A stretch of 64,000 nucleotides of DNA from Trileptium ribeirensis (Eukaryota > Nematoda > Enoplea > Enoplida > Thoracostomopsidae), in the NCBI GenBank assembly GCA_030248225.1, contig JASANE010030195.1, forward strand, positions 1 to 64,000, given 5' to 3'. Under the pieces are notes generated by a model that was not told where the DNA came from, searched no databases, and saw nothing but the letters and a program-made list of their open reading frames with translations. This document shows positions 35,591 to 47,922 of this stretch, piece after piece (the stretch's first letter is position 1; every line of letters begins with the position of its first letter). The position numbers and the translations under genes were made by a program.

Positions 35591-36607
35591 CGGATTATAT
35601 ATTTATAATACATACTAAAACATCGTTTTATAGCTTAAAAAATATATTCACGGCAGTAAAACATGGGAATATTTAATATTTCTAAGCAAAATTAATCCAA
35701 CTCAGTTTGCTATTTCCACCGATAATGAACATGGCTCTCCGAATTGCCCCACTTCTCGAATGGCTGTGTACAGAAAAAGCCTTTCGGATTACTTATACCT
35801 TTCGTTACATACATTTTCCTTGATCAGTAAAATTTCCTCAGATAAGTTTACCAATGTTTATTTTCAAGAATATGAAATCCCTCATGGTTACTTTGTTTAG
35901 TGTCTACAAACGAGCGTTTAATGGCGCTGCAGCTGTAGATGCTAAGAGTTTTGCCTCCGTCCAGAACGAAAATTCCGTTCTATAAGTCATAACTTTGAAT
36001 TTAGTTCTATACTTATGTGAAAGCTTATAACCACGAAAACCAGTAAGTAAAATCATACATACAGTTTAAACGTTGCGCCAGGCGACTGCACAGGGGAAAT
36101 ATTAGAACGTATTTGAACGGATTTGACAACCGAGCATTGGCCAGACTGAAAGAAAAATATAAAAATTTCAGTAAAATGAATGTTTAAAAAGCAGAGACTA
36201 TCGCCACATTTATTTACGATAACATATATATACTAAATGGTTACGAAGCGCATACCTGATCTGGGAAGCTATAAAATAGTGCGGACCCCCTCCCTACTGT
36301 CGACGGGCTAACTAGTTCACATTCTCTCAGACACCAAAATACGTCTAATAAACATAAACGTTCAAAATGCTTAATGTTTGCGTTTTTAATGGCTAGTAGA
36401 CCCGGGATTCGCCTTAATACAGCACATCTGCAGTATGATAATTGACTAGCCACTAAAATGTATTTTCGATACTACGGTGAAATTTCATGCAGGGGAACAA
36501 ATATGCGTGAAGCAAGTTAAAACGAAATAGACGTGCCACAAGTTCGATTCGTTTTTAGCGCTGATCACAATGCATACCTAATACTGGACAATTCATTCAC
36601 AGACAAT
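35591..36607. other. Intron 1 sequence, mostly featureless
   Basis: 35612-35690 matches 14350-14440 in inverted orientation (low-copy repeat). The remainder shows nothing. Confidence 0.4.
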
Positions 36608-36830
36608 TTTGCCAGGGGGCATAAACCGGGGGGGCGCCCTTTAGAAGCAAATTTTGACAAATTTTTTGGCTTTAGGAAGAAATTTTAGTACAAATTTTAT
36701 GTATATACTTTGACCCCATTGGAAGCAAAAAAAATTGCCAAGAGGCAATGAACCGGTGGGAGCCCAAAATTTTGCCAGGGGACATGAACCTGGGGCACTT
36801 TTTCTGAACCAGGGGAACCAAAAAAATGCC
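36608..36830 (+). repeat. Dispersed repeat family C, copy
   Basis: Motif TTTTGCCAGGGGGCATAAACC at 36608 and TTTTGCCAGGGGACATGAACC at 36773, with 'gaagcaaattttgacaaatt' and 'ttagtacaaattttatgt' between, as in the 16.3-kb copy. Confidence 0.65.
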
Positions 36831-38894
36831 ACGGGCACCCCAGCTCAATTTAGAGAGCCCAGTAATACCCTGGTGGCGTAATATAACATTTATCAATGCC
36901 CCCCTCAGTAGTGACTAATGAAATTTTCGCCTACCCCCAATTCTATGTCTCCTGACGAAGTTTATTTTCAAAAATCACAATGTGAAACAAAAAATTAGTT
37001 AAGAATGCAGTTTAAGTTTGTTACAACCTCAATAACAATGTCTTTGCAACGCTTCTGATTTCACAAGAGCTTTAAATCTTTAGAACTCGAAGCCCCAGAC
37101 CTTTGACAAAATCCACTTTCCCCTTAATTTCAAATACAGCATATTTTCTTTTTGCAAACAAACAAATCCCAGCATCCTTCGAATCAGTGTGAAAACTTCA
37201 AGTCTCAACGGCGACAAAAATTCAGGCATAAGAAAAACACAAGACGCAGAACATTACAGTAATTATACCCAAGAACGTATAAGGTTAATTCAACGTCCGC
37301 AACAGTGCCTTAACTTCATCGAACGATGGTTGCATTTTACCGGGGTCTTAAAAAACCTAGGGTCAGCTCTGAAGCAGGGGCTAGGAAAACAAACAAGTCC
37401 CGGTTCATCCTGTTGGAAGGTCAATTTTTTCAGAAGGTATGATCTTGGAAGCTCAGATTTTCAAATTGTTAATTTATGAATAAATAAAGAAGCCGGATGT
37501 GTAAGTGGTATAAAAAAGATTTTATTGCAAAGTGCAAATTTTACAGTTTGTCTCCGAAGTATCGTGGGAACCAAAAAGCCGGGGTCAGCTTTGGCACACC
37601 ACCTACCCGGCATCGGAAGCCCGGACTACATAATATACAAAAATCAGTGAATGTATAGAAAATGCGGTCCTGTTTTGGCTTGGGGGAGGATAAAATTAGG
37701 AAAGGATCCCACCATGTCTTCACTGATGCGGCCCTAGTCTATGGCACCCCCAATGATTTTAAACAACCTCCAAAATAGAATTGCTTCGCAATCATGACTG
37801 CCCTTCCAGTGATACATGTGGCGGTAAACATTATTGTTGCTTTGGGTTTAGTTTTGATAAGTATGGGTAGAATTCGCTATTTTGTTTGACATTTTTTAGC
37901 CCCGAAACCCCTAAATATTCTCTAATTTCCCTACTACGTTTCCCTAATATGTTGGTTTATATGTTTAACCTTTATCGAATGAGCGTGAAATTAGATCTCT
38001 GGGATCTCAATCCCTGGGCCAGACGAACCCGTGAAACTGGGGAAATCCTAAAAGTATATTTCCGGAGATTATATGATTTTTACAGTGACATAACATATTG
38101 ACCGATCGATTTGGCCTTTATGCGCAGAATTTCCAGAGCTTTCGTGTGATGGCATGATTTGATTGGTACCTGATGAAGACCAAAAGATAAGGTTCTCTGA
38201 GTTGCGCCACTCTAAAATATCGCAAGGAATAACCCTCAGAGGAACACCAACGGCAGTAAGTGGACCGAACATAGACGTACTAACAGCAACCCAAACAAGG
38301 CGATCACTCGATAAATTGCCTGAAACACCAGAATTAACCTTGTCCCAAATGAGAACAACTGCGTTGAGAATAGCTAATGAATCAAGGAGCAGGCTGTAGT
38401 GTTTGCTCAGTGCAAGCTGACTAGTGACTTTCAATCACTTTGACAAATGCTTAACTGTCGTTGAGAATAGCAATAAGTTTGTATTTAACTGCGCGTCAAA
38501 GGAGGTGCCTCGTTTATCTGCAGAGCGACTTAGCTTAGCTCAAGCTTAGTGACAGTTGGGATAGTATCGGTGAAGTGGCTTAATTTAGGTTAGTAGCTAA
38601 TATCTGAACAGAAGTGACCAAGTATGGAGTAAGTTGGGCCCCGGTAAAGCCGCCATGAGCTGGAGGGGGCAGGTTCCCACGAACCGACGGAAGACTAAGT
38701 ATTGGTGAGCCGCTCTCCCGCCCCCACCAGGTCAGCAAGCCCTAAATACGTTAACATGTGTTTACCGTCTTCCTTTTGCGTTTCCAAAATGACATTACGT
38801 TAACAACCAAAATTTAGGCAAATAATTTGGCGTACAAGCGAGCGATGTCCAGGCCAAAGTTCTAAAATTCTTTTTGTAACTGTGTTGAAAAAAC
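36831..38894. other. Intron 1 sequence; two possible relics
   Basis: 38163-38399 on the plus strand is open for 78 codons with polar composition (DEDQKIRFSELRHSKISQGI, ...LSQMRTTALRIANESRS) and may be an old coding relic; no family is recognised. 38635-38750 is a short GC-rich block ('ggccccggtaaagccgccat', 'ctctcccgcccccaccagg') of the sort found in retroelement untranslated regions. The rest shows nothing. Confidence 0.4.
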
Positions 38895-41440
38895 CCAGTG
38901 ACTCTATCGAGATTGCAGAACGTAGTGAAGCACAGGTACAACTACGCCTTTTCGTGCACAGCCAATCAGCTCTCGATAGCATACGTCGACATCACACAAT
39001 ACCGCACAAGTTAAAACAAAACTAAAACCAGCAAAAAATTTCCCATGCCAAAAAACCCCCAATTAAAACTTTTCAGCCGCCCAGACGTCAGAACAAATTT
39101 TTGAATTTTGGATCGAGGAACCACGTTGGTTCCATACCTCAAATCCCATGAATTCACCTTTGAACCAGGCGACATCCGAACCATCAATAGCTGGCGCGGG
39201 ATCGCCCGGGGAAACCATGATATTGAACCACGGTTTATTCGACAATCGAACAATGATTTGAGCGGTGATGCGTCGCTGCGGCCCTGAAACAGGGTAAGAC
39301 AGCGACGCAGGCTACAATTCAGGGAGGCACCCTGACGCGTGAAGACGCGACTTGAACACCGTAACTGAAGGAGCTCCCACCACAGTGGCTGGTAAGCTGT
39401 TCCAGCTGTCAACCACCCGGTGTGCGAAGGAATGACGAGCACAGTCGAGGCGAGGATAGACACGGGGGCGTAGTTTGTAGGCATGGCCGCGTAGTCGGTC
39501 GTTAGTGATGAATTCGAACCATTCATTGATAGGTAAATCAATATTGCCGTTGATAGCATTGTAGAGTAAGATTAGGTCGGCGCGGAAACGGCGGGTTTCA
39601 AGTGATTGTAGACCCAGAAAACGCAATCTATCATAGTAGGACATGTCGGCTAGACCCACAACAAACTTTGTAGCCCTACGTTGCACTCGTTCAATTAACT
39701 TAATGTCTTTTTGGTAATACGGACACCAGGCACTTGACGCGTACTCTAGCCTTGAGCGAATAAGTGAGCGGTATAACATCAAAAATACAGGTTTATTTAG
39801 ATATTTGAACGACCGTCGTATACACCATAGCACGTATTCTGCCCTTCTGACAATGTCTGAGCAGTGTTCTGAAGACTTTAAATTAGCAGAAATGACTACC
39901 CCGAGGTCTTTCTCTGAGCTTTTGTTGGGTATGGAACTATTACCCAAAGTGTACACGTGAATGAACCGGGGCCTTAATCGAAAAACAAAAATAGGCATCA
40001 GCATTTATCATTTTACTATGAAATAAAACCAAGCAGAGAAAAATATTCGAAGGATAAGATAAAAATAACCTTGCTTCCGTGAAGGGTACTAAAATGAGAT
40101 AAAAACCCTCATTCTGACCTATGGCCCCGAACCATGGTACGTCATACCCCGTACCCATGGAACCACGAGTCACAGAGCAAAACCAACACCGACAACGAGT
40201 TTCCCACGCCCCAAACCGCCGAAGTGGTACTTTTCAGCAACCCAGGACGTCAAAACAAATTTTCGAATTTTGGGTCGGGGAACCATTGGGTCGCCATACC
40301 CAGTACCTCAAACTCCATAACTCTAGAACCAGAGCCTTAATCCAAAAACAAAATAGAGGCATCGACATTTATCATTTTACTATGAAATAAAATCAACCAA
40401 AGAAAAAATTCAAAAGTTAAGATAAAAATAACCTTGCTTCGTGAAAGGTACTAAAATGGGGTAAAAAAACCCTTTCTGACATCTGACCCCGAAACATGGG
40501 GCGTCATACCTCCGTACCCATGTAACCATGGGTCGCAGAGAAAAACCAGCACCGGAAATGAGCTTCCCATGCCCGAAAACCTCCAGGTGAAACTTATCAG
40601 CCGTCCAAGACGTGAGAACAAATGTTCAAATTTTGGGTCGAGGTACCTCAAACTCCATAACTCTAGAACCAGAGCCTTAATCGAAAAACAAAACAGAGGC
40701 ATGGGCATTTATAATTTTACTATGAAATAAAATCAACCAGAGAAAAAGTTCGAAAGTTGGGATAAAAATAACCTTGCTCCCGTGAAGGGTACTAAAATGG
40801 GGTAAAAAACGCTTTCTGACATCTGACTCCGAACCATGGGGTGTCATACCCCGTACCTCAAACTGTATAACTCTAGAACCGGAGCCTTAGTCGATAATCA
40901 AAACAGAGGCATCGGCGTTTATCATTTTACTATGAAATAAATCAACCAGAGAAAAAATTCGAAAGTTGAAATAAAAATAACCTTGCTCCCGTGAAGGATA
41001 CTAAAATGGGGTAAAAACGCTTTCTGACATCTGACCCCGAACCTTGGGGTGTCATACCCCGTACCTCAAACTCTATAACTCTAGAACCGGAGCCATAATC
41101 CAAAAACAAAAAGAGAGAGACATCGGCATTTGTCATTTTACTATGAAATAAAACCAATCAGAGAAAAAAAATCGAAAGTTAAGATAAAAATAACCTTGCT
41201 TTCGTGAAGAGTACTAAAATGGGGTAAAATGGGCAAAAACACCACATCTTGACTCCTGACCCCCGAACCAGACCCCAAATAAAAAAGGCTCGGGGATGTA
41301 CACGGTAAATCGACTGTGCCGGTTCGAATGAGCTCAAGATCATGAAAATCGGTTGAGTCGTTCCCCAGTTATGGCCGATCACACACACAGAGGGAATTTA
41401 AAAGATTTCACCCATGCAAAATACGTCCACTACGTTTTGG
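38895..41440 (+). mobile_element. Composite element II with internal ~366-bp repeats
   Basis: Same left landmark as element I (actctatcgagattgcagaacgtagtgaag) and same right end (gccgatcacacacacagagg to 'ccactacgttttgg'). The interior has one 366-bp period (landmark aaaaccaacaccgacaacg at about 40176 to 'aaaaaccagcaccggaaatg' at about 40541), then shorter units of about 205-212 bp (landmark 'gtacctcaaact..ataactctagaacc' at about 40644, 40855 and 41061). A LINE tail is inserted at 39153-39960. No coding potential of its own. Confidence 0.7.
39153..39960 (-). mobile_element. 5'-truncated LINE (CR1/jockey-like), 3' part
   Basis: Minus strand, about 810 bp, inserted in a unit of composite element II. 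The 5-bp sequence atgaa occurs on both sides (39148-39152 and 39961-39965), and removing the insert restores the uninterrupted unit sequence ccatgaaccgg seen near 33229. It encodes the region after the reverse transcriptase: SEKDLGVVISANLKSSEHC, RLEYASSAWCPYYQKDIKLI, RVQRRATKFVVGL, DSWNSLPATVVGAPSV, ending FKSRLHASGCLPEL at a stop at 39312. The frame is open for over 220 codons, so the insertion is fairly recent. The family is the same kind as the copy at 45.4-47.5 kb. Confidence 0.85.
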
Positions 41441-42717
41441 TTACTGCTGCAATACGTAATAACTATTAAAAACGTAACCCAGATTCTAACAACTAAAATT
41501 GTTCCCACAATTACCAACAGCTAGATTTTATGCAACTTTCTTTATTGGGGTTAGATGATTTACACACTGATTGCGAAGCATGTCATTTTTGAATATAGGC
41601 CTTATTTATTTGTCAAACATGCGTAATAAACGATACTGAGAAGATAATGTACGACCGACGCTCAAATACTTATACAAATAAGTTCAACAGACGTTGCACA
41701 AGCGCGTCATTTCTGCTACTTAAAGTATATATATATGCGTTTTCTCACTTACATTTTCCACATGTCTACTTTTAGGCACCGGTAACTGTGAATGCGTATT
41801 CGAATTCATATTTAAAAAGCTTGAAAATTATATACATCAACTGTATACATCTTCGTCAACAGAACCGTAATGCTAAAACATAAAAGAAAAAGTTTGCCTA
41901 TATCAATTTGCACTAAAACACAAAAATTCGATAATACACAGAAAATCTTCTAACAATCACGCTATAGAGGTATATATCCTATCTCACTTCCATTTGCCTG
42001 TTAAAAATTTTTGCTATGGAAATGAACCTGGTGCCCCTGGTTCGTACTGGAGAAGCGGTCCCGTATTTTGCCAGGTGGTATGAACCGGATAGAGAAGGTG
42101 GGTTAAACCGGAGTGGGTCAAACCGTCTTCAAATATAAAAACCTTCAAAATTTAATGTTTTACCGAAAATGCTAAAATTAGTAATAAATACCTCAGAAAC
42201 ATTTCAAACTGTCTCCATTGACGTTAAGCAATTTTCCAACCAATATTTACTTTACAAAATTTTTTACTTCAGAAAACAATTTTTAATTTCGACAATTTTT
42301 ACGAGGTCACCTGTGGGGTGTTTTACTAGGACAAATATACTTCTTCCAAAGGATCTTCCAACCCAATATCGCCTGTTTTGCCAGGGGTACCGAGGAATGT
42401 CTGCCCCCACTTTGGAGAAACCAGCTTATGGCGTACTAGGAGCAGTATCCATCCAGATACCAAGTAAGTCAATTAATTTATATCTTAGAATGTGTTTATC
42501 GCACAGTCAGACATCCACAAATGAGCTCTTCAGTCTCAGTTAGAAAATATCGTCCGAATGCCCTGCGAAGTGTCACTTATAACTTCGAAAGCACTGACAG
42601 CGAATTTCCAACCAACGAAATTATTGATGACAATAATGCCGACACCGAGTTTTATTATGTGATTTGCATATTAGTTTAGTAAACGATAATTTTGATGCAA
42701 ATCCTAATTGTGTTCAG
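41441..42717. other. Intron 1 sequence with family-C words
   Basis: Motifs 'tattttgccaggtggtatgaaccgg' near 42072 and 'tgttttgccaggggtaccgag' near 42376 are family-C ends. An open frame at 42169-42543 between them has no motif. The rest is AT-rich. Confidence 0.4.
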
Positions 42718-43759
42718 CAGGGAATAAACGGAATTCCGGTTCCGGCGAAAATCGTATTCCGGTTGCGGTTCCGGCAAAAGGCAAAACCCCTACCGGAACC
42801 GGAATTCGGGTTTAAAAATTTTGTTTGAAATTTTCTACTTTTTCGCTTCATCTGTGGTTCAAACATATATAATATATGTATACAATGATCAGGTTCCAGT
42901 ATAACCAACCAAAAGAAAAAATAAAACGTAAGTAAGGCGTGTAATTTCTGTAGGAATTTTTCATTTTTCCTGCAGGAGTTTGCTAATAAAACAAAGCCAA
43001 GTCCGTGCTTATAGCAGCTATTTTACACAGTCAGAATGTTCGAGTTAAACCGGTCCAACTCGGTAACAGAGTAGGGATTACGTAGAAGTGCTTAGAGAAA
43101 GCTTGGTTAACATAAATTGCGTCAAGCACCAGCCACTGCGCTTGTAATCTTTGCAAATAAGTCTACATTGAAGTAAAGTAACGTTATCTGCAACGCAGCC
43201 AGAAACTACTTTTTTCAATTATATAACTGTATTTATTGAAACTGTTCGAGTAGTATTACAGTTTGTCTCATTTATAACATTCTGATTAGAAAGTTATCAT
43301 CATTACCAACTAACTGACGGGCACTGTTTGCCCAATGATAGCCTAAACAGTGTCTCTGACCACTGATCAGATTACCTTCTATTATTTTCTCTTAGAACCA
43401 TATATATATTCAAATAATTTCAAGTTTCTTACAGAAAAACATGCAACAAAAATATGTGTAGTAGAGGGAGGCGACTGGAGACAAACTAAAGTGTTTATTT
43501 TACACTCCATGTGTTGTAAAACATTCAGTTTGATGTATTGTATCATGGGTGTATAGTGGAAGGCATTTTATGCTCTGGGTGTCCTAAAACCGGCATATTG
43601 ATCAATAAATAAACATTATTAGCTTCCTCGGTCTCTTTAAAGTTTCAGGAAGGCAATAATACCGTCGGAATACATTAAGTTTAATATAAAAGTTATTTTT
43701 AATATATTTTAAGTCCACTGTGCCTTCATTCCTTTTTTCATCTATGTTACTATACATAA

Positions 43760-45350
43760 CGTTACCCCAGATACCTTCACGCAATTCTTTTTGCGCAAAG
43801 TAAAAGACGCAATCAGTATTCCACTAGCGCACATTTTCGAGCAGTCCCTTGTCCCTGGTTGTGTATCCGACATGTGGCGATGCGCCGATGTGATCGGAAT
43901 ATATAAAAAAGGAGACCCCACGGACCCAATAAATTACCGTCCGGTGTCCTTGGTCTCAAACTGCTGCAAAATCATGGAACGGATCATTAATAATTGGTTG
44001 CCTAAATCACGTCAAAACTTCAAATATTTTATCTCAAAATCAACATCGATTTTATACTAAAAGGTCCACTAGCACTCAATTAATCGAATTAATTAATGGG
44101 AGTGGGCAAACGATATAGACAAAATCTGTCAGTAGACGCAGCTTATATCGATTTCGCGAAGACATTCGACACCGTTTCTCACACGAAATTCGTGTATAAG
44201 CTCGCGTACCTTGGAATATATGGGAAATGTCTATCTTGGTTAAACAGCTTTTTATCAAATATAAAGTTTCGCATTAAAATTAACTGCTATTCCAACTACA
44301 AATCCGTTCTAACTGGTGTTCTTCAAGGCAGTGTCCTTGCACCAATATTATTCACGTTATATATTAATGATTTAATTCATTATGTTAAAATATGCTCTAA
44401 CATTAACATAAAGTTGTTTGCCGATGACGTTAAATTATACATAACGATCCCAGAAGAAAATAGCCAAATTGCCAAAACTAATATGCAAAATGCAGTAAAC
44501 CGAATTTCGGAGTGGTCTGAAAAATGGCAACTTACGATTTCGGTTTCAAAATGTCAAATTTTGCATATAGGGCGTAAAAACCCACATTTCTCATATATAT
44601 ACCCTATCAGGAAATACTATACCACACAACGAAATCTGTCGCGATCTCGGAATATCCATCACTAAAGACTTAAAATTCAAGCAGCATTGCAGAGATATAG
44701 TGAGCAAAGCATACCGAATAGCTAATATACTTTTCAGCTGTTTCTTAACTTCTGTTATTGAAGTACTTCGTCGTGCATATGTTATATATGTTCGGCCAAT
44801 ACTGGAATACGCGTCTCCCGTTTGGTCACCTGTGTATTCAGGGGATATCGATATCATAGAGCGCGTCCAACGCTACTACACAAGGTGTCAATATGATCGT
44901 TGCGCGCTAACTGCAGCGCAGTACAATGAAAGACTAATATTTCTTAATCTAGAGCCACATGAGCTAAGGAGACTACATTTCGACCTTATCGCAATTTTCA
45001 AATTTATCAACAATGAATATGATTTAATTTTAAAAGTATCCCCTATTACCGAAACGCGAACCCGTGGCCACGACTGCAGAATATATAAACCTGCGTTCAA
45101 AACCAACGTACTGCACCATATATTTCCAATGCGGGTGATAAAATATTGGAATGCCTTACCATCAGCAATAGACGGAATACCTTTAGTTACGACTTCAGGT
45201 TCAAAAGTGTTTAAAACACTATTAGGTAAAGTAGATTTTGCAAATAATTTAAAATACGATAGAAAATTATAGTTGATAAATGGTGGTACTGTCCCATATC
45301 AGATTATTTATGTTTGTCCTAATAAATACTTATTCATGAATATATTACAA
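43760..45350 (+). pseudogene. LINE reverse transcriptase fragment A (CR1/jockey-like)
   Basis: Plus strand in three successive frames. Motifs in order: NYRPVSLVSNCCKIMERIIN (about 43930), AYIDFAKTFDTVSH (about 44140), GVLQGSVLAPILFTLYINDL (about 44315), KLFADDVKLY with the catalytic FADD (about 44412), then the post-RT domain RAYVIYVRPILEYASPVWSP, IERVQRYYTR, KYWNALPSAIDGIPLVTTSG, ending at TAG 45270. The endonuclease is absent (5' truncation). Frame changes near 44060 and 44660 make it non-functional. A tail-like cctaataaatacttattc lies near 45320. Its sequence differs clearly from fragment B next to it. Confidence 0.88.
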
Positions 45351-47507
45351 CAGTCACCTCAAGAAGTCTGCGATCTTTTCGACGTTCACTTTGCATCTGT
45401 TTTCAACACTGCCGCGTTTGCAAGAATTGACAGGCTGCCGAAAACCGATCACAGTCTGTCAACCATGTCGTTTAGCCGCGCGGAAGTTGAGCTTGCTCTT
45501 AGTCGGCTGAAGAAGGATGCATCTCCCGGTGTAGATGAGCTGAACAACAAGCTTTTGATAAATACCAGGTCTGTTATTGCTGCCCGCCTGTCATCGCTTT
45601 TCAACTCGTCTATTGCCTCCGGTGTGTTTCCTAGCGATTGGAAGGTGGCTAGGGTTGTGCCTATCTTCAAAAATCGAGGTGACCGGCCAAAGTGTGACAA
45701 CTACAGACCGATTAGTCTGACGTCGTCGGTCAGCAAAGTTCTAGAGACGCTTGTGCGCGATAGGTTGATTGACTATTTATCTCGTCATGGTTTGATTTAC
45801 GCTACCCAACACGATTTCATATCAAAACGTTCTACGACTACTCAATTGCTGGACTATCTTAACTTTGTCACCAAGTGTCTCGATGATGGCGATTGGGTTG
45901 ATGTAGCATACGTGGATTTTCGAAAGGCGTTTGACTGCGTCAACCATGAAGCGCTTCTTTGGAAGCTCGAATTGTATGGAATACGAGGTACTCTGCTAAC
46001 ATGGTTTCGTAGCTACTTGGTCGGCCGGCGACAATTCGTCCGCGTAAATGGTGCGTCATCGTCTTGGCCCACCGTTACCAGCGGGGTTCCCCAAGGGTCG
46101 GTCCTTGGTCCTCTCCTGTTTCTCTTGTTCGTTGATGACCTCGATGACTACGTTTCCGGGTCAGTTTACAAGTTCGCCGATGATCTCCATCTGGCCAGAA
46201 GAATCATCAGGCGCATGCCAGATTCATCTTTTGACGCGATGCAGCGCGATCTCGACGGGCTGTCTGCTTACTGCTCCAATTGGTGTCTGTCTATCTATTA
46301 ACGACGATAAAAATGCGATTATGCACTGCGGACACGACAATCCGCGAGTCGTGTATTCTCTTGATGACAATCTACTGCATCCAAAGGACCAAGAGAAAGA
46401 TCTTGGGATCATTATGTGCAGCAACTTGAAATTTTCGGAGCAATGCTGCATGGTGGCTGCCAGGGCGATTCGTGTTGTTCACCTGCTGCGGCGAACAATT
46501 CAGCGTTGAACCAAACCGATTTGGCTGCAGCTTTATCGCGCTCTTGTGCGTCCCCATGTGGAATACGCAGTGACGGCGTGGTGCCCGTGTCTGGATCGTG
46601 ATATACAAACAATTGAGCGAGGGCAACGTCTGGCAACGAAACTCGTGCCGGCTGTTCGCCACTGGAGCTATGCAGACAGACTTCGTTTTTTCGGAATTCA
46701 ATCCCTCCAAACTCGACGAACTAGGAGCGACCTCATATTCGTTTATAAGATGTTCCATGGCGGTGTCGATCTTCCGATTTTAAAGCTCTTCACACGAGGC
46801 TTTGGCATCACGAGGGGTCATAATTTCAAGCTCGAAACGATTGAAGCTCCAAGGCTTGAGTTGCGGCGAACGTTTTTCTCTCAGCACGTCGTTAGGCTCT
46901 GGAATTCACTCCCAATGCACGTGGTCAATGCGCCCTCATTGTCATCATTCAAACAAAGGTTGCACTCGTCTGACTGTCTTCCTGTAATCTAATCGATTGT
47001 TGTAATTTATTTTCAATCGATCTGGCCTCGTCTTAACGACGCTGAAGTCTCCTCCAATTTCGGTACTGGTTTCGGAACTGTGCTTCATTCCTCGATGAAC
47101 AACTCATCACATTTGGATTTGCCAGTACCTTTGAGGGAAGAAGGTACATATAAGGTACATATATATTACGATCTGGCCAGCAAAATCAAAATGTAGGAAT
47201 TTTTTCAGTACTACTCAATTAAGTTGATATAACATCTTTTAAATTACTACAGATATATAGGCAGATGTAAGAGGCGAGGTTTTACCCACCTTTCTGCGCT
47301 CACGTTATTCATTTCCTTATGTGAATTTTCTACCTTATTGTACATATGTATGGCAATGTTCTGCGAACGCTAGTAAGCATGCTGTGCGGACGGCGCTTAA
47401 TGAATTCTCATTCTCGAGTCGTATGAACGCGTTGCAGAAGCAGAACACTACAGTAAATGTAAAGTCTCGTATGTACCGTAGGAACTGAATAAATTTGTAT
47501 TGTATTG
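45351..47507 (+). pseudogene. LINE reverse transcriptase fragment B (CR1/jockey-like)
   Basis: Plus strand, 342 codons open to 46301, then further frames. Motifs: KDASPGVDELNNKLL, NYRPISLTSSVSKVLETLV, AYVDFRKAFDCVNHEALL, GVPQGSVLGPLLFLLFVDDL, YKFADDLHLARR (catalytic FADD). After a frame break at about 46300 come CSNLKFSEQC, a TGA at about 46507, RPHVEYAVTAWCPCLDRDI, IERGQRLATKLVPA, VRLWNSLPMHVVNAPSLSSF, ending SDCLPVI at 46992. The 3' region ends with ggaactgaataaatttgtattgtattgt, a short-repeat tail typical of CR1-like elements, directly at the junction with the split hAT element. Better preserved than fragment A, so probably the later arrival. Confidence 0.9.
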
Positions 47508-47922
47508 TAAGTTTCGAAGACCAGGTTCCGGTTTAAATTCACGGTCCCGGTTAGTCCCTGGTGTGCAGCATTGTAATCATATCTTGTATTTATGCACACA
47601 ATTCTGTTTCTCAACAAGCTCCAAAAATTTTCGGAAGCTGATCGAACATAGAAAATTCAGAAGAACAAAGTCACTTTTTCGAAGGGTACCTTCGTGCTGT
47701 GAAAACCAACTAGACTCATAAAGGTTTTTGATACCAAGACCATTTCATGTACAAAGAATCCGCAGTAAAAACTACTAAACTCCATGAAAATATCGCAAAG
47801 CTAAACAAACACGGGTATCATATTTTCTGATTTTCGACGAAGAACTGCGTAGTTATGTAACGTGGTTTCTTACATTTGGGTCGGGTTTGAAAGAACCAAC
47901 AAATATAATACTAGTAACTCAC

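Larger units (their letters stand above)
42718..47560 (-). mobile_element. Non-autonomous hAT element split by LINE insertions
   Basis: Reverse orientation. The right-type end CAGGGAATAAACGGAATTCC starts at 42718, and the left-type end '...aggttccggtttaaattcac' to GGTTAGTCCCTG stops at 47560. Flanks are gtgttcag (42710-42717) and gtgtgcag (47561-47568), 7 of 8 identical, so both ends belong to one insertion. The element is interrupted after ttactatacataa (43759) and resumes at taagtttcgaagaccagg (47508). Its own length is therefore about 1.09 kb, like its relatives. The ~3.75 kb between is LINE sequence. Confidence 0.9.

Noticed and set aside
38163..38399. Polar 78-codon plus-strand frame as a gene
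   Set aside because: No start context, splice signals or family match; kept only as a possible relic in the stretch annotation.
27640..41340. tRNA T-loop look-alikes (ggttcgaat) at 27.6, 35.5 and 41.3 kb
   Set aside because: They lie in the family-D repeat segment, with no acceptor stem, D-arm or anticodon arm around them.
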